Part shown: piece after piece, positions 16,972-27,793 of the stretch
Position numbering within the stretch: the first letter of the stretch is position 1
How the letters are laid out: each line of letters starts with the position of its first letter
Assembly: GCA_021613535.1 (NCBI GenBank)
Contig: CP075495.1
Span: 12,524,001 to 12,588,000 of the forward strand
From: Adineta vaga
Lineage: Eukaryota > Rotifera
DNA length: 64,000 nt
Reading direction: 5' to 3'
The notes under the pieces: model-generated
What the model was told of the DNA's origin: nothing
The model's input: the letters and a program-made list of their open reading frames with translations, nothing else
The model's database searches: none
Program-made: the position numbers and the translations under genes

Positions 16972-17484
16972 TTATCGTCGTTTGCCAAGAAGAATAGCTT
17001 CATTCGGTAAATAACGTCGACCTAAAAGTACAGCTTCATCAGGCAAACGACGTTTACCAAGAAGAATAGATTCTGAAGGTAGACGACGTTTGCCAAGAAG
17101 GATGGATTCTGAAGGTAACCGACGTTTGCCAAGAAGGATGGATTCTGAAGGTAACCGACGTTTGCCAAGTAAAATTGATTCTGAGGGAAGACGAACACCA
17201 CGTGATGCCATTTGACGTTTTCCCAATAAGAGACTATAGATTTCTTCGGGATTAATTTCATTGAAATCTGAAGCTGCTTTTTTCGAAAATAGATCATAAT
17301 CAAAGATTTTCGCTGCACTAGAATCATCACTATCATCTTTGTTAGATATCGAAATAGCATGCATTGAATCAATAAAAAAAGCCAAACCTTTGAAAAAATC
17401 CGAAGGAAATTTTTCATCAATAAGGTTCTTTGTAAACTTACTCATGATGAAAAGAATCGTGTAGATAATCGAACTGGAAACCAT
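16972..17484 (-). CDS. precursor of amidated LPSESILL-type neuropeptides
   Basis: Neuropeptide preprohormone. Read without splicing it is 170 residues. Residues 70-170 are a string of amidation/dibasic units: AASDFNEINPEEIYSLLLGKR, then four copies of LPSESILLGKRR, then LPDEAVLLGRR and YLPNEAILLGKRR. Each G-K/R-R supplies the C-terminal amide donor and prohormone-convertase site; KK at 68-69 is an extra processing site upstream. Predicted products are LPSESILL-amide (x4), LPDEAVLL-amide, YLPNEAILL-amide and a longer peptide ending YSLLL-amide. A consensus donor ATGA/GTAAGT lies at 17441, and removing 17388-17441 (54 bases, in frame, ending CAAAG) joins MVSSSIIYTILFIMS to LAFFIDSMHA, giving a textbook signal peptide with cleavage after MHA; the product would be 152 residues. 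I do not recognise the peptide family. The stop is at 16972. Confidence 0.9.
   Translation of the reverse strand: MVSSSIIYTILFIMSKFTKNLIDEKFPSDFFKGLAFFIDSMHAISISNKDDSDDSSAAKIFDYDLFSKKAASDFNEINPEEIYSLLLGKRQMASRGVRLPSESILLGKRRLPSESILLGKRRLPSESILLGKRRLPSESILLGKRRLPDEAVLLGRRYLPNEAILLGKRR
17038..17190 (-). repeat. 36-bp tandem repeats encoding neuropeptide copies
   Basis: About four consecutive 36-base units, each encoding LPSESILLGKRR. The central two units (about 17086-17160) are almost identical at the DNA level, while flanking units differ at synonymous sites, so the array expanded recently by unit duplication. The outermost copies (LPDEAVLL, YLPNEAILL) are older and diverged. Confidence 0.85.
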
Positions 17485-19779
17485 TATGAATGAGTTAGTG
17501 AAAAATATGTTGGTAGCTGATGAATATTATAAAAATGTCGTGGCAGAGAATAATATTCTATTCTAGAATACATGCATACACCTATATATATATATACACG
17601 CAAGTTTTGTGTCTCTTGAGAACATAAATATGATTATCAGCAAGCTTCGTTTTATTTCCTTTTTGTTCAATTTTCTTTTCTTTGTCTTATTAACTTATAG
17701 TTTAAGATGAAATCCAATAGAAACGGGAGAATAATGGTAATTACTAACGAGATGACATTCGAAAAAACTCATATTTTCTTTCTGTTCAATTAATAAAAAG
17801 CAATATTGACAGAAAGATTTTTCTGATGAGTTATGTACTATACTGTTATTTAATTTACTATTCTTCTGCGTAATATCGAACTATGTAGAAAGTACCTACT
17901 TGATACGTTCAGAATCTTTCTATTTTTCTTCAATGCTGAAAATTGATGTATATGAGACTACACTGTATTACTCAACAACTCTTCACTAGATAAAAGTCTT
18001 CGGAGAATATTTCTAACCAAAGCTAGTCAGTATATTTTGTTTTTATAAACTTCATTTATTATAAATAACTATTCGTTCGTGTATAAATAAAGAATATCTC
18101 TCTTGAGTGAATTGTTCTATTGGTTATTGCATATGTTTTGAAACAAAATATTCAATAAAGAAAACACACCTAGTTCGGTCATTTTGTTCTACTATCTCTG
18201 TTTCGTATATTGTTCGTAATACGAAAATGAAAAGAAAATTATTGGTTCTTGAGGGTGTTTTTATTCACAATATTATATATACTAGGCGCATATCTTTAGA
18301 GACTAAAGTTGGATTTATAACTCGTATACCTACCGAACTTATTGGCATAGAAAGTACTCATAGAACATGTCACTTTTATTCTTACAAAGACTAGCATACA
18401 AAAAAAGAGTGTTATTAATTCTAACACGGAATGGATTGACTTTTTTTCTATTAAACGAATAAAAGAAAAAGAAGAGTGAAGAAAAGGGATACTCTATTTA
18501 ATTATGTAATTTCTGGCGTATCTATCAATCATAGTATTTACAATATAACCAAATTAATTGCGAAACAGATTGTTACAGCTTTAGACAACACAAAGTTGAA
18601 TTTTCCCATTGAAAAATATTCATAGAAAAAAAAACTTACATTACTTTAAGAAGGAAAATGGAACGATTAAAAATGCATCCTAATTATTTTTGGAACTGGT
18701 TCTTGTTCAGTTCATCTCGATTACCATTTCCTACAAGATCCTTAAGCAGGCGAGCTCTATCTAATAGTGCACTCCGATTTTTCGTAGCTAGAACTACAAT
18801 CCAAAACACATTATTTCAAAGGCACGACTTATCAAAGATTCCACCATTTCTGCCATCATTTTTATCCTGCAGTATTCTATAGTGGAGAAATTTGGTTCAA
18901 ACACATCGTAGAATATAGATAAAAATATTCAATAATAGTTTAGAGAACAGCGAAGAACACAATGTTTTCTTTCTACAAACGAAATTAAATGATCTTGAAT
19001 ACGTTTTTTAGTTTGAAGCATCCGTTATTAGACATTCTTATATGGGGAACATCGAAGAACGTGATCTCAGCTTAATTGAATCTGTTTGTGTTCATTTTAG
19101 AAAAGAACGAACAGAAATTCATTCTATTGGCTTTTGGAACATTTTAGAACGTGCTTTCTATCCGAATAAAAAAAAACAATTTTTGTACAGAGAAGAAAGT
19201 ATTTCTCGATATTCGAATGTAGTTGACTTTGGAATGTTTGAAAAGAACAAATGTGAAAAATTTCGTCTAAAAGAGACAATCTTTTAATTAAAAAACAGGT
19301 TTTTAGTCGACATGTGAATATCTAGTGCTGTAATAGTATACAGAAAACTTTGTATCAAACTTATCATGCAAAGAAATATTTCGGGTCAACTCATATATAG
19401 CTCTCTTCTAATACAGATCTATGATTATAATCTGGATCATTCTAATAGCTTTTTTTATCAATTTATGTGATCTTTCATTGTTAAATAATAAATCATGGGA
19501 ATGAATGGAGATGCTTTGGCCACAACTAGCTCATTCTGTTACTAAAACATCTATGCATGATCTGTCTTGCCATCAGCAATTATCATGTAACAAATATATT
19601 GTATCGTATGAAAAACGAAAGTGAATATGTATTTAATTGACCGAATTAGTTCGAAATCTTTGTTTAGTTTATGTATGAAAAAAAAAGACACGTATATATA
19701 TATACACACAAGTACAACGACAGAAAGGATGAATACAGAGAGAAAAACAAAATATGAAAGAAAAACAATGATAATACTT
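17485..19779. other. 2.3-kb gene-free region
   Basis: No recognisable coding region, RNA gene or mobile element. Short + strand open frames at 18107-18394, 18658-18882 and 19042-19287 lack any domain, splice logic or codon pattern like the neighbours. The stretch next to 17484 probably contains the neuropeptide promoter (AT-rich TTTATAATA on the minus strand near 17530). Confidence 0.5.
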
Positions 19780-22700
19780 CTAACTTATTTCATCTAGTCT
19801 AATCTTTTTCGATAATTCATCATTTGAATGATCAAATGTTCGCTTTAAATTTGTTTTATTTTCATCTTGAGTAACAATATTTCCAAGTAGATCATTGAGG
19901 CATTGTCGAATCAATTTTTGCTCATCGTTCTGTGAAGATAATTTCACTTTTTTAGTCAATTTCTTCTTCTTTTTTTCTTCTTTTCGTCGACGTTTTTCTT
20001 CACGACGCATATTTCGTTCTTCTTGTTCAACTTCAATCTGAAGTAATAATAATTCATCTTCTTCATTTAAATCAAGTAATTTTGATAGATCATTCATATC
20101 AGTTATATCATCTTCAAACGCGTTTTCGGATTTATTATTGACTGATGATGTTTCACGTGATGAATGCTAATAAAAGAAAAATGGTAAAAATGATCATTTA
20201 TTCTTTTGAATAAATTTTTATTCTTACTTGTGATAATCGATCATCAGGGTTTGATAGAGACGATGAACGTGACCATTGTGCACTGCCCGTTGAACTTAAT
20301 GAATGAGAGCGTTGTTGTCGTCGTCGTCGTCGATTTCGTTCTTGTCTTCTGAAATTGCTTGTATCGATCATTGGCGACGGACTACGTTCACCGGATGGTT
20401 TCCTTTTTTGTTTAAGTAAATCACCTAATGATCCTTTCTTTGGAGGTCCAACTGGTACTTTATGAAGTAATCGAGGTGGTAAACCATACCGACGTTGTTC
20501 TCTCGATGATAATTCTGCTGCTGATAGAGGACGATCACCATCAGGTAAAACAAAATCATCAATATCAAGTAAATCTTCGATTTCTTTTCGAACATCATTT
20601 TGTTGTTGTTGCTGTCGATTTGCTGCTCGTCGAGCTTTCAAATGTGCTTGTTGACTATGTGTTAAACCGGTGATTGGTTTAAATTCAAATTTTGCTGTTG
20701 TCGAACCAATCGGTTGAAAAATTTTACCACTTTGATCGGGAAATGGTAAGAATTCATCATCTTGTTCATTTCGACGAAGACTAGCTAGTTTCTTAATACT
20801 TTTAAAACCTTCATAATAATCATTGACATCTTCATCACCACCGACTACGACAGGTGCAGAAAGACTATTTTGAATGAATGTTGATTGTGCATTTTCTGTC
20901 ACAGCATGCATTTGAACCGGACGAAATTTACTATTTGGTAAAGATCTAAATAAATATTCAATGATTAGAAAACATGCGCTATGATGTATGAATATGTGAT
21001 GAAGGTTTAAATTGAAAATAAACTAACTCATCAAGAGATTTTTGTAAAAGGAATGTGGAGAAAACACATGTATCTATTACTGTATAGTAAGAGATACTTT
21101 GAGAAGAACATAATATCAACTAATCTATTGTTTCTGAAAGTGATAGTAGAGGATTGATTATTTCATATGAATCTGTATCGAGCAAGAATCGATATGACTA
21201 AGTTTTCTAGTTAGAAGCACTAATATTGGGCCATCGTTGCGGTTCGTGATTGTGGCCATGAGTTAAAAAAAACCTTATATGACCTTTTTCTGATATACTA
21301 TATATATTCACCATGGAGGTCAGATGTCGTTTTCGTCAAGAATGAAACGAGTCCGTATCCAGACAACAGAAGACTATTTTGAATCGATCTACATGTCTGA
21401 TCTCCTGACAATTTTTTTTAGGAAATTTTTCATCTACATAACTATCACATACTTCTTATTTGCATCTGCTGGAGGTGTGCTAGTCGTTGCTGTATTTGCG
21501 ACTGCTGAAGCATTGTTATTTGTTTGATCTAACGATGATTTCAAATTTGGATATACTAAAAAGAAAAGAAAATCAATTATGATTGATCAAGTAAAGTTGA
21601 AATGTTTTTATATCATTTAAAATTGAACAAAAAAAGTGAATTTTGAAAAGAATCTTGCTCAGCAAATATTATCTGAATAGATAATTATCTTCAGAAGAAA
21701 TGTGTCAGATTAACGTGAAGAAATAAAACATCATAGCAAGAGAAAATAGTGCTTTTGTTTGTAATAAAGACTGTGAAATATACATACATGAAAAGAATTC
21801 TTGATCATCTTCATCCGTACTGTCCTCCGTGCCACTTGATGAAGTCATTGGTTGAGCTAAAAATAAATGAAATAGATATATTGTTTTCATAAGAGTACTT
21901 CATTTAATTATTCTTATTTACCTAATAAAATAGCTCGAATACGTTTCTTCGATAGGATATCGAGTTGATCGAGACATTTTGCTTTTATTTCGTCAAGAGG
22001 ATGTGTCTAGAATAAATGGAAATGTTAGTATTTGTTATCCTTGATCGCAAAAAAGGAATCTTCTTTACATATATTTAAAATCGCATAAAAATCAAACGAC
22101 TCGCATTGAAAAATGTATACTTACGGTAAAAGTACACAAATTATAATATGAGACAAAAGAAGAGAAAAATCTTTATTTCCCAATTATATCTGAAAGATAG
22201 GGGATGATGATATTATTAATATATATAGAATTATATACATATGTATATTTTGAATCTCTCTAAAATAAGAAACTTTCGTCGAAGATTCGTTCGATGCTGT
22301 GTTTTTCCGATCGTATGAATTCATCTAAAACAAGGATCGATTATCAAACGAACTTGATTATAAGTATTGAAATTAGACCAAAAAAATATTGTGAAAAATA
22401 AATGAAACAAATATATTAATATTTGTCTACTCATGAATTTCTTTTCATCATAACAATCATAATAATAATCATAATAATAACAGTGAAAGTTTTTTTCTAA
22501 AGTTACCTTCAATACATCTGGTAAAATAGCCTGAAGTTTGTAACCACGAACACAACGAAACATTTCCAGGAGCATACGTTCACGATCTTTGATATAATAA
22601 CCTATAGGTTTCAGATCTTCATTTAAATTAAGCATGCTTCTATCACTATCATTGCCATCGGATCGATGTTGTTCACTATCACTCGAACCAACTAATTGTC

Positions 22701-24959
22701 CAGCAGCATTGAGCTATAAGAAAAGAGAATGTTTTTCTTTTGTAAAAATCGAACTTCTTCTTACTTTTTTAGTTGATCGTTTACTCGTTTTTTTAAGTTT
22801 TCGCTGACGTTGAGAATTTGTACTTGCATCACTACCAGCATCTTTATCTTTCGAACGATCTGTACTTGAACCGGATGAACGATGACGATGTTCATTTGTA
22901 TCGGAATCTCCACTTGATTCATCTGATCTTTTCATACCTTGGGATTCATAATCATCATGTAAACCAATTGTTTTCATTTGCTATAATGAAAAAAAAATAC
23001 ATATGAATTCATGTAAAAGAAAACAAAAAAAAAAGATTCTTCTTTCACTTACTAATCGTCTAGCAAGACCATGAATTTTCTTTTCAACTTCTTCAACATT
23101 TGAGGTCGAAGTAGTAGTGCTACCAGCTGCTTGTCTTTGTTGAATTCGAGCATAACTTTTGAATTTTTGTACTTCTTCTTGTATTTTTCTTGATCGTTCT
23201 CGTTTACTATTGACAGCAGCGGCTGCATTAGCTAATGTATTAGCAAGCATTTCTGGATTATTACCCTGCATAATATCAACTAATAACGAACTTAAATGAG
23301 CTGGATTGCCCATAAGTTCATGTGATCCTGGTGCTTGTTTCGAATGTTGTGCCATGGCGGTTGATGATGGACGATTTCGATTATTTTTTGTTGACGAACG
23401 TTTTTGTTCAGTGGATGTTTTATGCGATGGTGAGGACTTTGATTTATTGGATGGTTTTTGATCGTCATCATTATTATTATCATCATCACGACGTCGTCGG
23501 CGATTATCATCTGAATGCGAAGCTGATGAAGAACTGGAACTACGTCGTTGTTTTGATCGTTTCTCTGCTGCAGCAGCTGCTGCGGCTTTTTCTTCTTCTT
23601 CTTCGTCGGATGCCGTGAAAATATTTCGTCCAAGTAAACGAAAATTAAAACGCATTTCACGCGGTATATGTTGAACAGGAAAAGATGCTTGATATAAATT
23701 ACTAACTTTTTGTCCTGAACTTATTTTCTTATAATTATCTTGAAATTGTTGATAAAAACGATTATTTGGATTATTTGGATTGGCAAATTTTTGTCCACCT
23801 GGTTTTTGTTTTTGTTGCTGCTGTTGTAGAAGACTGAGCATATTCGCCATATTATGAACATAAGCAGGATTATTCATTGAATTGCCACGACCACGAAAAT
23901 TATTTGATGGTGGTCGATAACCACCAAGTAACGATTGAGGTGGACTATTGCCACCACCACCTCCGCCACCACCTGATCGACGATTACCATTGTTATTACG
24001 CATTGGTGGTCCACCCATCATGGGTGAAGGCATAAAAGGCGGCATTCGACCACCACGTCCATGTAAACCTGGTGGTAGATAATGACGCGGCAGATTTGGA
24101 GGAAAATTTGAATGTGACATAGGTGCATAAATATTTTGCATGTTTGCACCTGAACGACGTGAATTTTTATGACGATAACGTGTTGGTGTTTCACGAGATG
24201 ACGATCTAAATAATAGAATGTTATATACGATATTAAAAAATAGGCGAATGACTTTGGAATAAAAAAAAAGTATCAGAAGAAATAAGATTCAATCCTCTTC
24301 TTGTATATAAAATTTGAAAACTTAGCAATGATCAGTAGAGATGATAAAATCATTATGAAAAATCATATGTCCCTATCTCTTGGAACTTCATCATATCATT
24401 GCTCTCAAATAGAATCGAACCCATGACCATGAAGAAATCTACTTTACCCACTGAACTATAATAACTTATCGAATAAATGAAATTCGATTTTAATTGTATT
24501 AAGAAAAACCGTAAGAAAAGAAGATAGACACTATGTAAGCCAGACTAACCTGTCACTTGATCTATCGCTACGTGATCTTGATTTTGAACGACTTCGTGTT
24601 GTATTATTTCGTTTTGGCGATGATTCAGATGAATCATGTTTTGAACGTTGTGACTTCTTTTTATTACTGGAAGATTTCTTATCATTATTACGTGTGTCGT
24701 TTGATGTTGAAATTTTTGATTTATCTTTAGGATTTTTGTTTTTAGTGGGTTTTTTTGATGAAGATGATGTTGTATTACGTTCGTAGTCATCTGATGAGCG
24801 AGATGATGAAGAATCAGAACGTGTTTGTTTATTATGTTTCGATTTATGATGACTGGACTTTGTTTTTTTCTTTTTCACATTTTTCGATGACGCTGATGAT
24901 GAAATTACAGTTACTTTCGACGATGGTTGATGAGAACCTGTTTTGCTATCTGTACCCAT
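19780..24959 (-). CDS. RS-rich protein with CAAP1 (caspase activity and apoptosis inhibitor 1) domain
   Basis: Start at 24959 (MGTDSKTGSHQPSSKVTV), stop at 19780. The first exon is Ser/Lys/Arg-rich with SRSKSRSRSDRSSDR, as in nuclear RNA-processing proteins. A 344-base intron (24206-24549) follows, then a large exon with Pro/Gly/Asn-rich sequence (PRHYLPPGLHGRGGRMPPF), polyQ, polyAla and Ser/Arg stretches (22981-24205). The diagnostic segment is DLKPIGYYIKDRERMLLEMF with LQAILPDVLK (about 22506-22630), continuing after an intron with THPLDEIKAKCLDQLDILSK then KRIRAIL (21928-22010). It matches the human CAAP1 core, from LKPVSFYISDKKEMLQQCF through to LLSEKKILKIL. Exons at 20220-20935 (basic, RRRRRQQRSHS) and 19780-20170 (a coiled, Lys/Glu-rich end, EEDELLLLQIEVEQEE) complete it. 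It is several times longer than human CAAP1. The domain call is good; function and whether all exons form one transcript are inferred. Confidence 0.7.
24398..24470 (-). pseudogene. decayed tRNA-like sequence (tRNA pseudogene or SINE head) in an intron
   Basis: On the minus strand an A-box-like TAGTTCAGTGGGTAAAG (24448-24458 and on) is followed by a B box GGTTCGATTC (24412-24421). The spacing is about 7 bases too short for a complete tRNA and the T-stem pairs poorly, so this is not a functional tRNA. It sits within the 344-base first intron of the CAAP1-domain gene, which is far longer than the usual 50-60 bases. Confidence 0.5.
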
Positions 24960-25290
24960 GAGAGAAAGAGAAAGAAATTATACAATCGAGAAAATAAAAT
25001 TAAAATCTAAAACAAAAGAAAAACAGTGTATAAAAGTTGTTATTATTATTAGTTAACAAAGACGTCGCACATCGTAAGAAAGATAGAAAGAAATAGAAAA
25101 CGAGTGCAAATAAGTGAGACATCTTTGAATATCACGTCTTTTTTGCCTCGACGCTGGTTTCATCTTTTTAAACACCAATGAAATAATTTTCGTGCGTTAG
25201 AGGTCGTTAGTTTCGAAGAAAAAATAGAATAGAGCAATCAAATCAATAAACAGCTGAAAGATTGAATTGAATCAATCTGAATATAAAAAT
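24960..25290. promoter_or_regulatory. divergent promoter region, CAAP1-domain gene and mL52
   Basis: 331 bases separate the start codons of two head-to-head genes (minus at 24959, plus at 25291), so both promoters must overlap here. No TATA box is evident; the sequence is AT-rich. Confidence 0.5.
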
Positions 25291-26051
25291 ATGCTAGCTC
25301 GTTGTTCAATCGTTACAAAACGTGCATTTTCAAAAGATTTACTTCCATCACGATGGAAAAGATCAGATTCAAATCGATATTGGCGTGCTCAGTAAGATAT
25401 TAGAATAGAGATCATCAACATGTATTTTCTATTTCAATTTATATTTCAGACATAATTTACCAAAAGATGATGATGAACATGGTCCACTAGCTGATCTACC
25501 TGATTATTCTTATTTAAGTAAATATTTAGTTTTTAATCGTTGCAATGAAAGATTTTCATCAAATTTGATCATTCTGATTATTAGATAATGAACCATCACA
25601 TCTATCAACAGTACAACGTAAAAAATATGATTTTAATGCTTCGATTGTTCGACGTGTTCATGAACTTGATGCAGAATTAACTGAAGCAAAACGATTATAT
25701 GCAGAAAAAATAACATCAGCTATGGCAGATTATGATAAAACGGTTCAAATTGCTAAACATATTAAAACATCGAGAAAAGCAAATATTCAAAGAAAAACAG
25801 AACAACATCAAGCACTTCCATCAATTTCTTCATCGAATGAATATTCATTTCAACCGAATTTACTCAATGCTCTTCGTGAAAACACAACATATAATGAAGC
25901 TTATAAAGAAGTCGTCGATCCAGTTGGTGCTATTGTACCAAATAAACTCATGAGTATCGAACGTCCACCTTATAAACATACAGGTGAACGACGTCGTTTT
26001 CATAAAGTATTTACAATTCGTACACCAAGAGTTCGAATGTTTCCGAAATAG
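25291..26051 (+). CDS. MRPL52: mitochondrial large-subunit ribosomal protein mL52, C-terminally extended
   Basis: Three exons by GT-AG reading: 25291-25391, 25450-25517 and 25585-26051, 636 bases in total, 211 residues. The N-terminus (MLARCSIVTKRAFSKDLLP) is basic and arginine-rich, like a mitochondrial import signal. The core WRAQHNLPKDDDEHGPLADL followed by PDYSYL and QRKKYDFNASIVRRVHELDAE matches mL52 ([20 protein letters not shown] then PDWSY in human). Human mL52 is about 123 residues; here about 70-80 more follow, including YKEVVDPVGAIVPNKLMSIE and RPPYKHTGERRRFHKVF, which I cannot assign. Divergent from the CAAP1-domain gene and convergent with the Maf gene. Confidence 0.85.
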
Positions 26052-26249
26052 AACAAAAAATAAAAATACAATAGATAAATCACTTTTATTCGTCAGAAAT
26101 TCCACAAACCAGGAAGAAACACACTAGATATGCATTTTCATATTCTATTCATTGTACGATAAAATATCATGATTGAACATTTGATCTATCATTCTTAAAT
26201 TCATCAGTTTTTCAAGTAGAAAATTATAGTTCATTCGTTCTCTTTTATT

Positions 26250-26885
26250 TTATTTCTTTTCCATATTCAGTAAAGCTTTTAATTGTGTACAAAAATGATA
26301 GATTGGAAAACCAACGACATTAAAATAATCACCATCAATCTTTTTTACTAATGTTGCACCTAACGATTGAATACCATAAGCTCCTGCTTTATTCATTGGT
26401 TCACCTGTTTCAATATAGGCTCGAATTGTTTCATCATCAATAGATCCAAATGTGACATTCGTCGTTTCGAAAAATGTTCTCATCATCATATCTCCTCGAC
26501 ACAGACATACACCAGTACATACTTGATGTGTATTATTTGAAAATATTTTAAGCATACGAAAAGCATCATCTTTATCAGATGGTTTTCCGTATACATCATT
26601 ATCTAATGAACACATTGTATCAGCTCCAATAATAATGACATTTTGTTTCTCATTCTCATTCAATTTCAATTCATTATACACATGACGACATTTATGTTCA
26701 GCAGTATCAATGACATATTGAGAGAGATTTTCTTTATATGATAAAAGATCCAGATCTTCAGCAAAATCAGAAACAATGATCTCAAAATTTAAACCAATCG
26801 ATTGAAGTAATTGTTTACGTTGTGGTGAGCCACTTGCTAAGATAATTCGTTTTTGTTGAAGAATATGTTTCAATGGTTGTAACAT
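26250..26885 (-). CDS. Maf/ASMTL-type nucleotide pyrophosphatase
   Basis: Intronless, 211 residues. Maf family proteins hydrolyse non-canonical or modified nucleoside triphosphates (dTTP/UTP, m5UTP, pseudo-UTP) to monophosphates, a house-cleaning role. Signature motifs in order: IILASGSPQRKQLLQSIGL (residues 14-32), IIIGADTMCSLDNDVYGKP (about 85-103), GEPMNKAGAYGIQSLGATLV (about 163-182), GDYFNVVGFPIYHFC near the end. This is closest to the Maf domain of animal ASMTL, without its methyltransferase half. The ATG directly abuts a 3' splice site (TTTTCTTCTAG/ATG, 26886-26887), and the upstream gene stops only 47 bases away, which suggests trans-splicing from a polycistronic transcript. An AATAAA signal overlaps the stop codon. 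Confidence 0.93.
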   Translation of the reverse strand: MLQPLKHILQQKRIILASGSPQRKQLLQSIGLNFEIIVSDFAEDLDLLSYKENLSQYVIDTAEHKCRHVYNELKLNENEKQNVIIIGADTMCSLDNDVYGKPSDKDDAFRMLKIFSNNTHQVCTGVCLCRGDMMMRTFFETTNVTFGSIDDETIRAYIETGEPMNKAGAYGIQSLGATLVKKIDGDYFNVVGFPIYHFCTQLKALLNMEKK

Positions 26886-26932
26886 CTAGAAGAAAATATA
26901 AAAATCATCTTTCTATTTCGTTTTTTTTCCTT
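26886..26932 (-). other. intercistronic spacer with likely trans-splice acceptor
   Basis: The 47 bases between the kinase-like stop codon and the Maf ATG contain no AATAAA but end in a T-rich tract and CTAG directly at the ATG. This is too short for an independent promoter plus terminator and fits a spliced-leader operon junction. Confidence 0.6.
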
Positions 26933-27637
26933 TTAAAAAATACAATAGTTTACAAAAATAATACACAAAGGAATTGTTAAATTATCAAGATCGGACGGAC
27001 TTAAAGTTTCGATTACGGCTGCACTAAAACACAAAACGCAAATTTGCATCAGATAAATTGATTGAAAATCGATCAGAATGCAAATATAGAAAGCAGATGC
27101 AATCGTTCCAGCAATAAAAACAGTTAACAAGCCATTCAAGGACTTAGCTCCATAAATTTTCCTTTGATTACCATAACGAACACCAATCACAGCGGCTAAA
27201 CCATCACCCCATGTTAATGTAGCTATAATAACCGAACCTAATACTGTTTTATAGTAAACAGTACCACATAGGATCATAACAAAATTAAAAAAGAGTGGTC
27301 CACGTAAAAGTTCACTTTTTCCACGTTTTCGTGTCATTATATCAATAACAACATTTTGTTTTTGATTTTGACGTGAATGATATTGTCCTATCCATAGAAG
27401 TATACAAGTCCACAGAATATTTGGAAATATATTTAGATATTTTGAAAGATAACCAGAATCATTATAGAAATAAAGAGCGAGATAAAGTGTACCAGCTCCA
27501 ATATGAGCTACTTTTCGTGAAACTTCATTTGTAATTGCATTTTTACTATTCAAATAATATAATAAAAACACAACACTAAATGTAATACCAGTAACAATTA
27601 TGGAAACAGTTGCATTATGAATAAGAGTGAAAATCAT
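26933..27637 (-). CDS. phytol/farnesol kinase-like membrane protein (VTE5/FOLK type)
   Basis: Intronless, 234 residues, about seven membrane helices. Motifs of the CTP-dependent polyprenol kinase/phosphatidate cytidylyltransferase superfamily, VTE5/FOLK branch: SRKVAHIGAGTLYLALYF (residues 40-57), KRGKSELLRGPLFFNFVMIL (about 108-127), TWGDGLAAVIGVRYGNQR (about 146-163), KIYGAKSLNGLLTVFIAGT, and VIETLSPSDLDNLTIPL near the C-terminus. Plant and algal relatives phosphorylate phytol or farnesol; dolichol kinase, the usual animal member, is much larger. The exact substrate is unknown. A 3' splice site (TATATTTTCTAG) lies 3 bases before the ATG (27641-27642). Sits between EFL1 and Maf on the same strand. 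Confidence 0.85.
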   Translation of the reverse strand: MIFTLIHNATVSIIVTGITFSVVFLLYYLNSKNAITNEVSRKVAHIGAGTLYLALYFYNDSGYLSKYLNIFPNILWTCILLWIGQYHSRQNQKQNVVIDIMTRKRGKSELLRGPLFFNFVMILCGTVYYKTVLGSVIIATLTWGDGLAAVIGVRYGNQRKIYGAKSLNGLLTVFIAGTIASAFYICILIDFQSIYLMQICVLCFSAAVIETLSPSDLDNLTIPLCIIFVNYCIF

Positions 27638-27793
27638 GATCTAGAAAATATAAACAATAGATTAGTAAATCTTAAGAAAACGAATTTATTTAATCGAAAG
27701 TTTTTTTTCTCCTTTAAACATATATTTATTATCGGAAATAACTTTTTTTCAAAGGAAAAACAAAAGAACATTAACAAAAAAATAGTAAATATA

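Noticed and set aside
18107-19287. Three + strand open frames of 74-95 codons
   Set aside because: No homology recognised; they are Ser/Phe/Lys-rich as expected from random AT-rich sequence.
20428-24961. Long antisense open frames over the CAAP1-domain gene
   Set aside because: They are shadows of repetitive Ser/Arg, Gln and His codons on the coding strand.
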